Below, piece by piece: positions 38,185-47,121 of a stretch of DNA of 64,000 nucleotides. Under the pieces are notes generated by a model. It saw only the letters and a list, made by a program, of their open reading frames with translations, was not told where the DNA came from and ran no database searches. Source of the stretch: CAVPDG01 sp963702535. Lineage in GTDB: Bacteria; Chloroflexota; Anaerolineae; Anaerolineales; UBA4823. The stretch lies in NCBI GenBank assembly GCA_963702535.1, contig CAVPDG010000025.1, positions 1 to 64,000 on the forward strand. Direction: 5' to 3'. Positions within the stretch are counted from its first letter, which is position 1, and each line of letters begins with the position of its first letter. Both the position numbers and the translations under genes were made by a program.

Positions 38185-38245
38185 ACCACCCGACTAGGCT
38201 CACAGACCCAGGCAGCGCCCACTCGAACAAGAGTACACTCTCCGT

Positions 38246-38551
38246 GTGGTAGGTGTCACCTTCGATGGGCGTCAGGCAGTCGTCGCAAAGCTCACGTCTG
38301 GCGAGCCGGTGGCCCTGAAACGCGAGCCGACTAATCCATATGACCGCAATGCCATCATGGTCGTGCGGCTTACCGGCGAGCAGATTGGCTATATCGATCG
38401 CTTCACGGCTGCCAGGATTGCGTACCGGCTCGACCGGCTGGGAGGCAGTGTCAATGGGGCCGTGACCAGGATTTCCGGTATGAGTTACCCCCGCGGTTCA
38501 TTGGGTGTGCAGATCCGTTTCGGTTTGCCGATAGAGGCGGAAGAAATCTGA
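38246..38551 (+). CDS. HIRAN-domain protein (101 aa)
   Basis: VVGVTFDGRQAVVAKL, LKREPTNPYDRNAIMVVRLT, GEQIGYIDRFTAARIA: the HIRAN pattern (VGVxFxGRQ ... E-P-x-N-P-Y-D-x-N-A-I-x-V). HIRAN domains bind 3' DNA ends or stalled forks and usually accompany helicases. The annotated GTG lies inside the domain; the residues RPLEQEYTLR just upstream belong to it, so the real start lies earlier (probably ATG 38181, with a frameshift). Good fit with the preceding helicase genes. Confidence 0.65.
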   Translation: MVGVTFDGRQAVVAKLTSGEPVALKREPTNPYDRNAIMVVRLTGEQIGYIDRFTAARIAYRLDRLGGSVNGAVTRISGMSYPRGSLGVQIRFGLPIEAEEI

Positions 38552-38559
38552 GCTACTCG

Positions 38560-38745
38560 ATGAAGGTGATGCAGTTGACGCTGCTTTCTGGTTTTGAGCC
38601 GGTGCCAAACGAGCAGTATAGAAGCAAGCGACGCCGAAATAACTCGATGACAACAGCCAAGCCCGCCCAGGGGGATGCAAGGCGGGCTGGCTGGGCATTT
38701 CTGAAAGTTGCCGAGTGTTGTCGAGACGGAAATCCGCCTCCGTAG
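38560..38745 (+). CDS. Small protein carrying a second clamp-motif-like peptide (61 aa)
   Basis: MKVMQLTLLSGFEPVPNEQY followed by RSKRRRNN. The segment QLTL-x-x-GFEPVP-x-EQ-x(3)-K-R repeats the C-terminus of the methylase-helicase protein (QLTLFPGFEPVPLEQITRKR). It may be the tail of the HIRAN protein through a shift, or a separate short peptide. Function unknown. Confidence 0.35.
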   Translation: MKVMQLTLLSGFEPVPNEQYRSKRRRNNSMTTAKPAQGDARRAGWAFLKVAECCRDGNPPP

Positions 38746-38754
38746 TGAAAACGA

Positions 38755-38809
38755 TGCTAAGTGTTACACTCCCCCATAGGGTGGGCATGAGGGAGTGTAA
38801 CACTTAGCA
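38755..38809 (+). terminator. Strong terminator, 19-bp perfect stem
   Basis: TGCTAAGTGTTACACTCCC (38755-38773) and its exact complement (38791-38809), followed by CCCTTTTTAG. It closes the DNA-processing module. Confidence 0.85.
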
Positions 38810-39879
38810 CCCTTTTTAGTCTTCAGTAGTCTGCCTGGTATGGTTGGATATACAGCAATTCCTGGATGACTAATCCGTTTCTACTGTTTGGCTATCACAA
38901 CAAGGAGCGATAGAGAAGTAATTACGGACCGGCACCATAATACCGACCATCTTATATCCCGTGGAATGGTCATGAACCAAGATAGTGACCTGGCTCTCAC
39001 TGGTTAGAAAAGCGCTGCTCCGGAGGCAATTATTCCACAGCATCCTAGTGTTTCTCGCGGTGAAAACGGATGACGAAAATCTACTCGAGAACAAGGGGAT
39101 GAAAGATGGAATAATAAAAATGGTCTCGACCGAGACCATGGATTGAATACTCTCGGTGATTTACTCTTGAATGTATGGGTGTTCCACAAGCAGGACATTG
39201 GGCCATGAGTTCTTGGTTTTCTATCTCGGGCAGATAATCCTCCTTCGGCAAAGATTAATACTACATTCGAATGGAGAACGGCATTCCACCAGAAGTTGAC
39301 TTCTACATTCGAATGTGGAAGTCAACTTCCACCTGTGGAACTCACTTTTTCTCGAGCAATTCCAAATCAAACTGCATGTCAGACCCAGGCATGATTACAA
39401 AGGGCGTGTCGGAATTTGCTATCGCCACTTCATCCAAGGACATAACTTCGCATTTGCAAAAAACTCGTGGGATTATCTTGAGTACGCACAACGGTCTTCC
39501 CCTAATAGTGGACTCCATCGATGGACTTGAGTAAAATGGACAAATAATGAAAAGGCATTTAAAAATCCATTATTCCTTTCGCGTTTGTTTATATCATGCT
39601 AACCCCAACCATTGGAGCGGATACCGAATAATAGGATATTCGCTTTGATATTCAACTGAACTTATTTCCAGCAAGGGAGAACCTATGGATTCAGATAAAT
39701 CTTTTGAACTAAATTCATACGCTTCAGAAATCGAGCGTCTTTCTAATGGTTTAGGCATTCGTCTTTTGGCATTAAAAGCAAAATTATTATTACCAATTCG
39801 AATTTGCAATAATTTTGGAGGAATGGACAACGCAGCGGCACATGATTAAGGCCTGGAATGATATTCAACCATTCGCGAA
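38810..39879. other. Gene-poor spacer between the two elements
   Basis: No credible gene. It contains a 38-bp palindrome (39292-39329) and a repeat of CTACATTCGAATG at 39261 and 39303. A minus-strand frame at 39594-39830 (KLLQIRIGNNNFAFNAKRRM, EFSSKDLSESIGSPLLEISS, EYQSEYPIIRYPL) has a GntR/UTRA-like flavour (LRI...SPLLEI...) and may be a fragment of such a regulator. Confidence 0.45.
39292..39329. repeat. 38-bp near-perfect palindrome with nested arms
   Basis: GAAGTTGACTTCTACATTC is followed by its reverse complement with one mismatch (18 of 19). Each arm, GAAGTTGACTTC, is itself palindromic around TG. Possible operator, origin or resolution site of the element. Confidence 0.8.
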
Positions 39880-40035
39880 TTCTTGGTCGAAACGAAAGGT
39901 AGTGACTTGGGCCGGAACTACGACAATGTCCTTGTTGAACTTCAACAATATCATAAACGAGGAATCGGTTACGGGGAGATCGCGAAAATATTGAAACTAC
40001 CGCAGCCTAGCGCTTCTTTGTTGCGCGCATTATGA
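39880..40035 (+). pseudogene. Helix-turn-helix fragment
   Basis: Reads FLVETKGSDLGRNYDNVLVE, LQQYHKRGIGYGEIAKILKL, PQPSASLLRAL to TGA at 40035. The G-x-x-Y-x-E-I-A-K-I-L ... S-x-S-L-L-R pattern is a helix-turn-helix. No start codon in frame, so it is a fragment or shifted gene. Confidence 0.4.
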
Positions 40036-40066
40036 GAATGAAAAGATTGAACTAAAGGGCTGGGGC

Positions 40067-40502
40067 ATGGGAATCACCTGCCTATTTTTTCTGTTTATTG
40101 GCCTCAGATTGGGGAACATCGAATATCTCCAGGAACAAATAAAATTGGCCCTTGAAGTCCTAGAAGAGGGTTCGATCCCGTGGAGATTGACCGATGGGTT
40201 GTTTACCACAGCAAGAATTCGGGATCAACTCGTTTACTTGAGGGAACGGATGAGAAAGAGGTCAGCTTATAATTAAACCACATCATTTAGAATCCACCTA
40301 TATCATCGTTGATGGTTACCTATTGCAGAATGGTTGGTATGATAGGACAAACGCATTGCTTTGTAAGCAGATATCTTATTGGAAAAACCACAAAAAGTGG
40401 GTAATGAAGCGGATGGATGATATGAAGCGAGAACTGGCTGAAAGCACCGACCCGCTCCTGGAACCGTATAGGGACTGGCTAAAAAATGAGGGAAAAACTT
40501 GA
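40067..40502 (+). CDS. Hypothetical mobile-element protein, one frameshift
   Basis: LGNIEYLQEQIKLALEVLEE, FTTARIRDQLVYLRERMRKR, then a shift near 40265 and HLESTYIIVDGYLLQNGWYD, NHKKWVMKRMDDMKRELAES, LLEPYRDWLKNEGKT. The two open stretches abut, and both are helical and charged. No recognised domain. Confidence 0.35.
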
Positions 40503-40542
40503 GATCTTTCCCATATAAATCATATGATAACTAGTTATGATA

Positions 40543-40580
40543 GCTCCTCAGACCAACAAAATGGTCTGAGGAGCTTTTTA
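40543..40580 (+). terminator. Terminator abutting the next start codon
   Basis: GCTCCTCAGACC pairs perfectly with GGTCTGAGGAGC, followed by TTTTT; the ATG of the next gene begins at 40580, inside the end of the T run. Confidence 0.85.
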
Positions 40581-40782
40581 TGCGAACAGAAGGTTTACCT
40601 TTTTATGTAATGACGATGAACAACGGTCACTAAAGGCAATTGCACAATACCTGAACCGCACTCAGGGGGACACTATCCGGCTTCTCTTACGTAGAGCCGC
40701 TGAAGAATTGAATATTGGCTATGCTGACCCCAATCCTTTGAGCAATCCGACCAGCCAGGATAATGGAGGGCTCAATGATTGA
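40580..40782 (+). CDS. Ribbon-helix-helix (CopG-like) protein, one frameshift
   Basis: With one indel near the start it reads RRFTFLCNDDEQRSLKAIAQ, YLNRTQGDTIRLLLRRAAEE, LNIGYADPNPLSNPTSQDNG. The beta strand RFTFL and helix pair with R-T-x-x-D-T-I-R are characteristic of the ribbon-helix-helix fold, used in plasmid and phage repressors. It probably regulates element genes by binding operators as a dimer; the 38-bp palindrome at 39.3 kb is a possible target (inference). Confidence 0.5.
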
Positions 40783-41199
40783 ATTCAGGGTCAACACAAT
40801 ACCGAATGGGAGAGGCTCTAGGAGAGGGTCTGATACTTCTCCAGGGTGTATATATATTTGCTTTCTACTTCACTTGGAGTAATTAATATCGGGTCTTGCC
40901 TCTGGCGATCTTGGTCGGGACACAGAGACAGCGTAGGAAAAGGCGCTCATGTGTGATGCTGCTGAAATCATCTGGCCCGATAACCCTCGTAGTGAAGGGG
41001 AGTTAGGATAAGCAAAAAGAAAGGAGTTGTATACGAAAAAATATCGTCTTGTAGTTTAATGAGTGACCGCCACTGGCATGGCGGTCGATGATAGGTTCAT
41101 ATTCGGAGAGGTCAACTCTGCTCGTTTCCTGTCATCTTGTATTTTACCATCAAAACGAGCACTGATCCTCTCACAATTTGATTAATAAGGAGTAATAAT
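40783..41199. other. Intergenic, no gene seen
   Basis: No credible gene; leads into the 41200 gene with an AAGGAGT site. The repeated GACCGCCACTGGCATGGCGGTC (41066-41087) forms an inverted repeat GACCGCC/GGCGGTC, a possible terminator or operator. Confidence 0.45.
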
Positions 41200-41592
41200 A
41201 TGACGAAAATATTATCTATAAGTGATCTTTTTCCAAGCCGCTATCTCAAGCCCTCGGATGTGGGTGAAAATGACTTGATGTTAACGATCGAAAGGTTGAC
41301 TATTGAGGAGTTTGGTCGAGGTGATCGCAAGGAAAACAAGCCCGTTGCATACTTCAGAGAGACCGACAAAGGTTTGGTCCTTAACAAGACGAATGCTACC
41401 ACTATTGCCCGTCTTTATGGTGACAAGTGTGCTAATTGGGTGGGTAAAAAGGTTGCCCTGTATGTCACGGAGGTTTCTTATCAGGGAACACCGATGCTTG
41501 GAATCCGGGTTCGTATGCGGCCGCCTTCACAACCGCAACAGCCCGATCTGGAAATTCCGGAACCACCGGAACCACCCGATCCTTGGGCTTGA
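41200..41592 (+). CDS. Conserved phage/plasmid hypothetical protein (130 aa)
   Basis: ILSISDLFPSRYLKPSDVGE, LTIERLTIEEFG, KPVAYFRETDKGLVLNKTNA, TTIARLYGDKCANWVGKKVA, VSYQGTPMLGIRVR, with a proline-rich tail. The S-R-Y-L-K-x-S-D, K-G-L-V-L-N-K-T-N and W-x-G-K-K motifs match a family common next to phage replication genes. It may support replication; the activity is not known. AAGGAG site. Confidence 0.65.
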   Translation: MTKILSISDLFPSRYLKPSDVGENDLMLTIERLTIEEFGRGDRKENKPVAYFRETDKGLVLNKTNATTIARLYGDKCANWVGKKVALYVTEVSYQGTPMLGIRVRMRPPSQPQQPDLEIPEPPEPPDPWA

Positions 41593-41609
41593 CAACTGAA
41601 TAGTAAATA

Positions 41610-41635
41610 GGGGCAGCACCACGCTGCCCCTTTTT
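41610..41635 (+). terminator. Terminator before the primase gene
   Basis: GGGGCAGC pairs with GCTGCCCC across ACCAC, followed by TTTTT. The primase ATG is 13 bases downstream with no ribosome binding site. Confidence 0.85.
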
Positions 41636-41648
41636 ACACTGGATTATT

Positions 41649-43797
41649 ATGGATGACATTAAATTTAGCAGGCTGTCGTATTACTGTAATCATGGTTGGC
41701 CTATCTTCCCTCTGCAATGGATGGAAGAAGAACTGTGTTCTTGTGGATCAACCAGCTGTAAAAGTCCCGGGAAACATCCGTTGGTCTCCCGCGGTTTTAA
41801 AGCTGCCTCGACAGATATCGACCAAGTACATGCCTGGCATAACAAATGGCCTCTGGCAAACTGGGGAATGCGAACCGGTGATATAAAAACCGGAGGGGCC
41901 GGTATACTGGTAGTTGATATCGATACCAAGTCAGGAGGTTTTGAAACCTGGGAATTGCTCCGTAATGAGCATCTTGAACCAATCGAAACAGTCACGGTTG
42001 CAACAGGAGGAGGTGGTCAGCACTTCTGGTTTATCTATCCACCTGGTATGGATATTCGTTCAGGCGCAGGTGTGCTTGGGCCTGGAATTGATATTCGAGC
42101 AAATGGTGGTTATGTAGTCGTTCCACCTTCCAGAACATCTCAGGATTACCGGTTTCTCCTCAATCCAGTCAGATACATCAATCGATAACTGCCCCGAATG
42201 GATACTTAGACAAGCTAAATGGCAAGGTGATCACCGCCAAGTTGCCGGCAGGGCTTAGGATCGGCACGGAAGTACCCAAGGAGCACGCCATCAATCCTTA
42301 TTGACCATGGCCGGTGCGATGCGTCGGATTGGAATGACCACCGAAGAAATGACGGCATCCCTGGCAGTAGTTCGTGATAAACGGTTCGAGTTGGGCGATC
42401 ACACTGTCACAGAAGAAGAGATTATCGATGTCGTAGACTGGGTCAGCCAAAAGAAACGCTCTTTTGCCCTTACAGACCTAGGCAATGCAGAACGGTTTGT
42501 TGATCTGTTCGGTAGTAGTGAGGTATTGCTATGCATGGGAGGAATGGCTCGTCTGGGATGGACGCCGATGGGTTGTAAATGCAAATGCAGAACTCATGCA
42601 GATGGCTCACGCCACCGTTCGAAGTCATATATTTTGAAGCAGCACATGCCAAAGACGATGAATAAGAGAGAGCAATAACCAAACATGCCATTGCCTCAGA
42701 AGCTCACTCGAGGGTTGAGAATATGCTGCAGAGCGCAAAGCCTTACCTGGCTGTTCGAGCTGATCAACTCGATCAACATCCAATGCTCCTAAATGTCGCC
42801 AATGGCGTGATCGATTTAGCGACTGGGTTCATTATTGGCCCATGATCCCAATTATCTGATCACCAAGATGATCAATGTTGTTTATGATTCTGATGCCAAA
42901 TGCCCTGAATGGGAAAAGTTCCTCGACTTGGTGACCGGTGGGGATCAAGATCTACAATCTTTCCTACAATTGGCTGTGGGCTATACCCTTACAGGTCGCA
43001 CGGACGAGCACTGCCTTTTCGTACTCTATGGGACTGGCTCAAATGGTAAAACAACATTTACTGAAACGATCCGTCTTCTTCTTGGAGACTATGCCCAACG
43101 AGTGAATATTGAATCCCTCATGCAATCCTGGGGAAGTGGGCAAGCAGCAACGCCAGATATCGCCAATATGGCTGGAGCGCGCTTTGTCTTATCTTCCGAA
43201 ATACCCGAAAACCGTAAACTCAATGAGTCGCTAGTCAAGGATCTGACCGGTGGGGATGCGATCACTGCCCGAAAATTATTTGCAAACCCGTTTACTTTTA
43301 CTCCCAATCACAAACTGTGGATTTTCGGCAATCATAAACCCCGGGTGGCTGGAACCGATGAAGGAATTTGGCGGCGGATTCGTGTTGTGCCATTTAACGT
43401 CACAATCCCGAAGGAACAGCGCCGACAAATGAGCGATGTTCTTGAAGTTTTTCAGAACGAAATGCCAGGCATCCTGGCCTGGGCAGTCAATGGCTGCATC
43501 CTCTGGCAAGTAAATGGATTGCCGATACCAGAGGCGGTCCAGCAGCTACAGCAGAATATCGAAATGAACAGGATTTAGTTCAGCAATTCTTAGAGGAGAA
43601 GTGCGAGATGCATGTCGATTATTCCGTTGATAAAGATGAACTGTATACAGCCTGGCGGGATTGGTGTGAGGCAGCTGGTGAAACCGAGGCCGCAAAGCGA
43701 AGCAAGAAGTGGCTGACCCACCAGATGACCAGACCGGGGATACCAGCAGGGCGGTGCTCAGAAACGCACCCTGTTCGGCATCAGGGTGAAGGAGTAG
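41649..43797 (+). CDS. P4-type primase-polymerase / SF3 helicase, several indels (about 710 aa)
   Basis: N-terminal prim-pol domain: YYCNHGWPIFPLQWMEEELC, a cysteine cluster CSCGSTSCKSPGKHPL, ANWGMRTG, ILVVDIDTKSGG (catalytic Asp pair), TVATGGGGQHFWF, GPGIDIRANGGYVVVPPS. Then shifts near 42180, 42300, 42545, 42680, 42835. The D5_N-like FALTDLGNAERFVDLFG follows, then the SF3 helicase: LFVLYGTGSNGKTTFTETIR (Walker A), ARFVLSSEIPENRKLNESLV, LWIFGNHKPRVAG, WRRIRVVPFNVTIPKEQR. A final shift reaches TAG at 43797. Replication initiator of the integrated element. No Shine-Dalgarno is visible at ATG 41649. Confidence 0.8.
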
Positions 43798-43989
43798 AGT
43801 GCGATTTTATGCGATGAGTGCGATTATTTGTGGATTTTCCATTAAATAGACAAAAAAGCAAAATCTTATCCGTTAAGTAGAAAACTGGCAAATAATCGCA
43901 CTCTCTAATAAAGAATCGCACTCATAGGAATGTTTCGAACTCGATCTTAGGCCCTTTCCATCCATTATTAGAAATGAAGAGGACATTTT

Positions 43990-44208
43990 ATGGACACATC
44001 GATTACTGATCAAACCAAACTCTCGAATGTGGACCGTTTATTAAAACCGGAAGACGTAGCATCCGTGCTGAACATCTCACGCAGTTTCACCTACCACCTG
44101 TTGCAGACCGGACAGTTGCCTGCCATACGGCTAGGCAGATCAGTAAGAGTCCGACGGCAAGATTTGGAAAGCTTTATCGGGAGAAATCTACACGGCCAAG
44201 AAGGCTAA
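43990..44208 (+). CDS. Excisionase-type helix-turn-helix protein (72 aa)
   Basis: LLKPEDVASVLNISRSFTYH, LLQTGQLPAIRLGRSVRVRR, QDLESFIGRN: the MerR-like/excisionase pattern (DVA..L..S...Y.L...G.LP..R.G...RV...DL..F). It binds DNA and in such elements directs the integrase towards excision. It lies 180 bp before the recombinase gene, as usual for integrative elements. Confidence 0.8.
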   Translation: MDTSITDQTKLSNVDRLLKPEDVASVLNISRSFTYHLLQTGQLPAIRLGRSVRVRRQDLESFIGRNLHGQEG

Positions 44209-44387
44209 TTCTTCACATCTGTCAAAAGTAGAGATGCTGCATGAACACTGTTTTGCCCTGTCCTGTATGCCCATATGCTCCATTGAGTGCTAAAATTATG
44301 GTGTATGTTTGCACCTTAACAACTGAATGGACAGGGCTTGCAGTGTTGCCTTTCCTTGATCTCTTTCCAAGAAGGGAGTGAAAGGAA

Positions 44388-45588
44388 GTGGCGAGAAAAC
44401 GCGGCAACAACGAAGGGACGGTTTATAGGCTGCCAAGTGGTCGGTGGAACGCCCAGATTTCACTCGAAGGTCATCGCTTGAGCAAGTCTTTTGATACCCA
44501 ACGGGAAGGAACCGAATGGCTTCGCAAGGCTCGAAATCAGATCGAGACTGGCATGACCTATGCCAGCTCTACGGTTACTTTAGGAGAATTTCTCGATAGT
44601 TGGCTAACGAGCACCAAGGCCTCCAAGCGGCAGTCTACCTGGAAACACTACGATCAACTCACCCGAAAATATATCCGTCCGCATCTTGGTCAGGTGAAGA
44701 TTAAAGACCTTCGACCAGAACACATCCAGGCATTTTATAACAACCTGTTGGCAACCAATGTCGGCGTTCCTACAATAGACAAGATTCATACCCTGCTGCA
44801 CAGCGCTTTAGGGCAAGCCGTAAAAGTTGGATTGGCAAATCGGAATACAACTGATGCTGCTATCCCGCCAAAAGTGCCAGCCAAAGAGATGAAAATCCTG
44901 GATGAGAGCCAGGTCCGCCAAATGCTCATAACAGCCCGTAGCAGCCGTCTTGAGACGCTACTCCATCTAGCCTTGGCTACTGGTATGCGCCAGATGGAAC
45001 TGCTTGGGCTGAAATGGGATGACCTGGATTGGAACAAGCAGACCATCAAAGTTGAACGGCAGCTCGTTCGCTCAAACCAGGGAGTGTGGAGTTTATCCCG
45101 CCTAAGACCAAGAATGGCAGGCGGACCGTGGCGCTGGGAATCAAAACAATAGATGTCTTGCGCAACAATATGAACGACAACATGGCGGATAGAAAAGCAG
45201 CTGGAGAAAATTGGATTGAACACGGATTGATCTTCACCACCAAAAACGGCACACCAATCCATTATCGCAACCTACTCCGAGATTTTCAAGAACCTGCTTC
45301 AAGCGAAGCTGGCTTACCGGTTATACGTTTCCATGACTTGCGTCACACTGCGGCTTCATTGATGCTCAACTACGGCATTCCCGTATTGTCGTCTCTCAAC
45401 GCTTAGGACATGCAAGAGCATCCATCACTCTGGATGTATATGGTCATCTGATCCCAAGCATGCAAGCAGAAGCGGCCGAGATGATTGATAATCTGATCAC
45501 ACCGGTTGCAGTATCAACTAAGCGAGGCAGAGATCAATTCACTGATCTGATGGTTGCACACGGTTGCAAACGATTTAACCAGCCCTGA
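44388..45588 (+). CDS. Tyrosine recombinase/integrase, two frameshifts (about 400 aa)
   Basis: GTG 44388 after GAAAGGAA. N-terminal arm-binding domain: RGNNEGTVYRLPSGRWNAQI, then the core-binding domain STWKHYDQLTRKYIRPHLGQ. Catalytic domain: LHLALATGMRQMELLGLKWD (first Arg), a shift near 45090, VIRFHDLRHTAASLMLNYGI (HxxR), a shift near 45395, QRLGHARASITLDVYGHLIP (second His and the Tyr nucleophile), ending at TGA 45588. All catalytic residues are present. It lies 75 bp from the 3' end of tRNA-Val, the presumed attachment site. The shifts may be sequencing errors. Confidence 0.85.
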
Positions 45589-45637
45589 GACGACCATCAC
45601 GCATACCCACCCCCATATATAGCCATAACAAACAAAA

Positions 45638-45655
45638 ACCCCCACAGGTGGGGGT
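45638..45655. terminator. Hairpin between integrase and tRNA-Val
   Basis: ACCCCCAC pairs with GTGGGGGT over AG. T runs (on either strand) flank it, so it can end both transcripts. Confidence 0.7.
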
Positions 45656-45662
45656 AAAAAGG

Positions 45663-45736
45663 TGGGCGGAACAGGACTCGAACCTGCGACCTCCTCTGTG
45701 TAAGAGAGGCGCTCTAACCAACTGAGCTATCCGCCC
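45663..45736 (-). tRNA. tRNA-Val (anticodon TAC)
   Basis: On the minus strand: acceptor GGGCGGA pairs with TCCGCCC, D arm GCTCAGTTGGTTAGAGC, anticodon loop CTTACAC (anticodon TAC), T arm CAGGTTCGAGTCCTG. CCA is not encoded. Its 3' end faces the integrase, so the element probably inserted here. Confidence 0.95.
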
Positions 45737-45884
45737 GCATGGGCTTGCCACGCATTATACCAAAAGATTGTGATATCCATCTGCCAAAATAAGTACAACG
45801 TCACCTTGTCAGGCTGTCGATCTTCCGTAGAATATTTGTGATAGAATCTCTTCGCGCTCGTTAACATACTTTTTATCCCGTAGG

Positions 45885-46000
45885 CTGAGGTGCCCTATCC
45901 CCCGGATGGGAGGGCTCAAAGGCGAAGCCGGTGCCGCCCCAAAGGCGTAGTCCGGCGCTGTCGCGCAACTGTGAGGTGTAACCACCAAGCCAGGTCGCCC
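45885..46000 (+). ncRNA. Cobalamin riboswitch
   Basis: The conserved blocks are visible: GAGGTGCCC near 45888, GCCGGTGCCGCCCC, GGCGCTGTCGCGCAACTGTG near 45955, and AAGCCAGGTCGCCCGCC near 45985-46001. It precedes a vitamin B12 transporter operon, which it would switch off when adenosyl- or methylcobalamin is bound. Confidence 0.85.
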
Positions 46001-46137
46001 GCCTCTACCTGTTCGTCCACGCGCCTCGCGGCAAGGAGGTGGAAACACGTTAAACAAGATCACCTGAACCCCCTCCCCTGACCAACCGGCAGGGGAATTT
46101 GTTTTTAAAATCTTTCCTCATCGGAGATCCTTTCGAA

Positions 46138-47105
46138 ATGAAAACTGCACTACACAAAATCGTCTTCTCGCTCGTCCTGCTGATGCTCGTATCCTTGAGC
46201 GCCTGCGCTGCTCCAGCGCAAGCCCCCGCTGTCACCCCTGCTCCGGCAGCATCGCCCACTCCGGCGCCCGTCGCCCTCACCGACGGCTTGGGCAAATCCT
46301 TCACGTTCGATAAGCCGTACCAGAAGATCGTCTCGCTGGCGCCTTCCAACACTGAGATCCTCTTTGCCATCGGCGCCGGGAGCCAGGTGGTGGCGCGCGA
46401 TACATTCTCGGATTATCCCGAAGCTGCCCAAGCAAGTCAAGGACATCGGCGGCGGCTGGGGAGAGGTAGATACCGAGGCCATCGTCGCCCTCGCGCCGGA
46501 CCTGGTGCTGGCGGCTGAGATCAACGCCACCGAACAGGTGAAATCACTCGAAGACCTCGGACTCAACGTCTATTACCTCTCCAACCCCAAGACTTTGGAC
46601 GGCATGTACGACAACCTGCGCACGGTCGCCAGGCTCACCGGGCACGAAGCCGAAACCGAGACTCTGATCGAGTCGCTCAAGAGCCGCGTGTCTGCCGTAG
46701 ACGCCAAAATCGCCGGCGTGACCGATAAGACCGCTGGTCTTCTACGAGCTGGATGGCACCGACCCCAACGCCCCCTGGACCTCGGGACCGGGCACTTTCG
46801 TCGACCTGCTGCTTACCCAGGCTGGCGGCGCCAATTTAGGCAACCTCCTGGATAGCTCCTGGGCGCAGATCAGCCTGGAGAAATTGGTCACGGAAAATCC
46901 GGACCTGATCTTGCTCGGCGATGCGGTCTGGGGAGGGGTAACGCCCGAAGCCGTCGCCGCTCGCGCCGGTTGGGATAGCCTGGATGCCGTCCAGAACGGC
47001 AAGGTCTTCCCCTTCGACGATAACCTGATCTCCCGCCCCGGTCCCCGCATGGTCGACGGGCTGGAACAGCTGGCGAAACTGCTCCACCCGGAGCTCTTCC
47101 AGTAG
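46138..47105 (+). CDS. btuF: Cobalamin ABC transporter substrate-binding lipoprotein BtuF, two indels
   Basis: Lipoprotein signal LVLLMLVSLSAC, a Pro/Ala linker, then the BtuF/FhuD fold: SFTFDKPYQKIVSLAPSNTE, ILFAIGAGSQVVARDTFSDY, (shift at an extra C near 46430) KQVKDIGGGWGEVDTEAIVA, LAPDLVLAAEINATEQ, and (shift at an extra G near 46737) VFYELDGTDPNAPW, ENPDLILLGDAVWGG, ending ELFQ at 47105. With the two bases removed the gene is full-length (about 322 residues). It binds vitamin B12 outside the membrane for BtuCD. Ligand inferred from the riboswitch and family. Confidence 0.85.
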
Positions 47106-47121
47106 ATCAACCCAACCTGGC

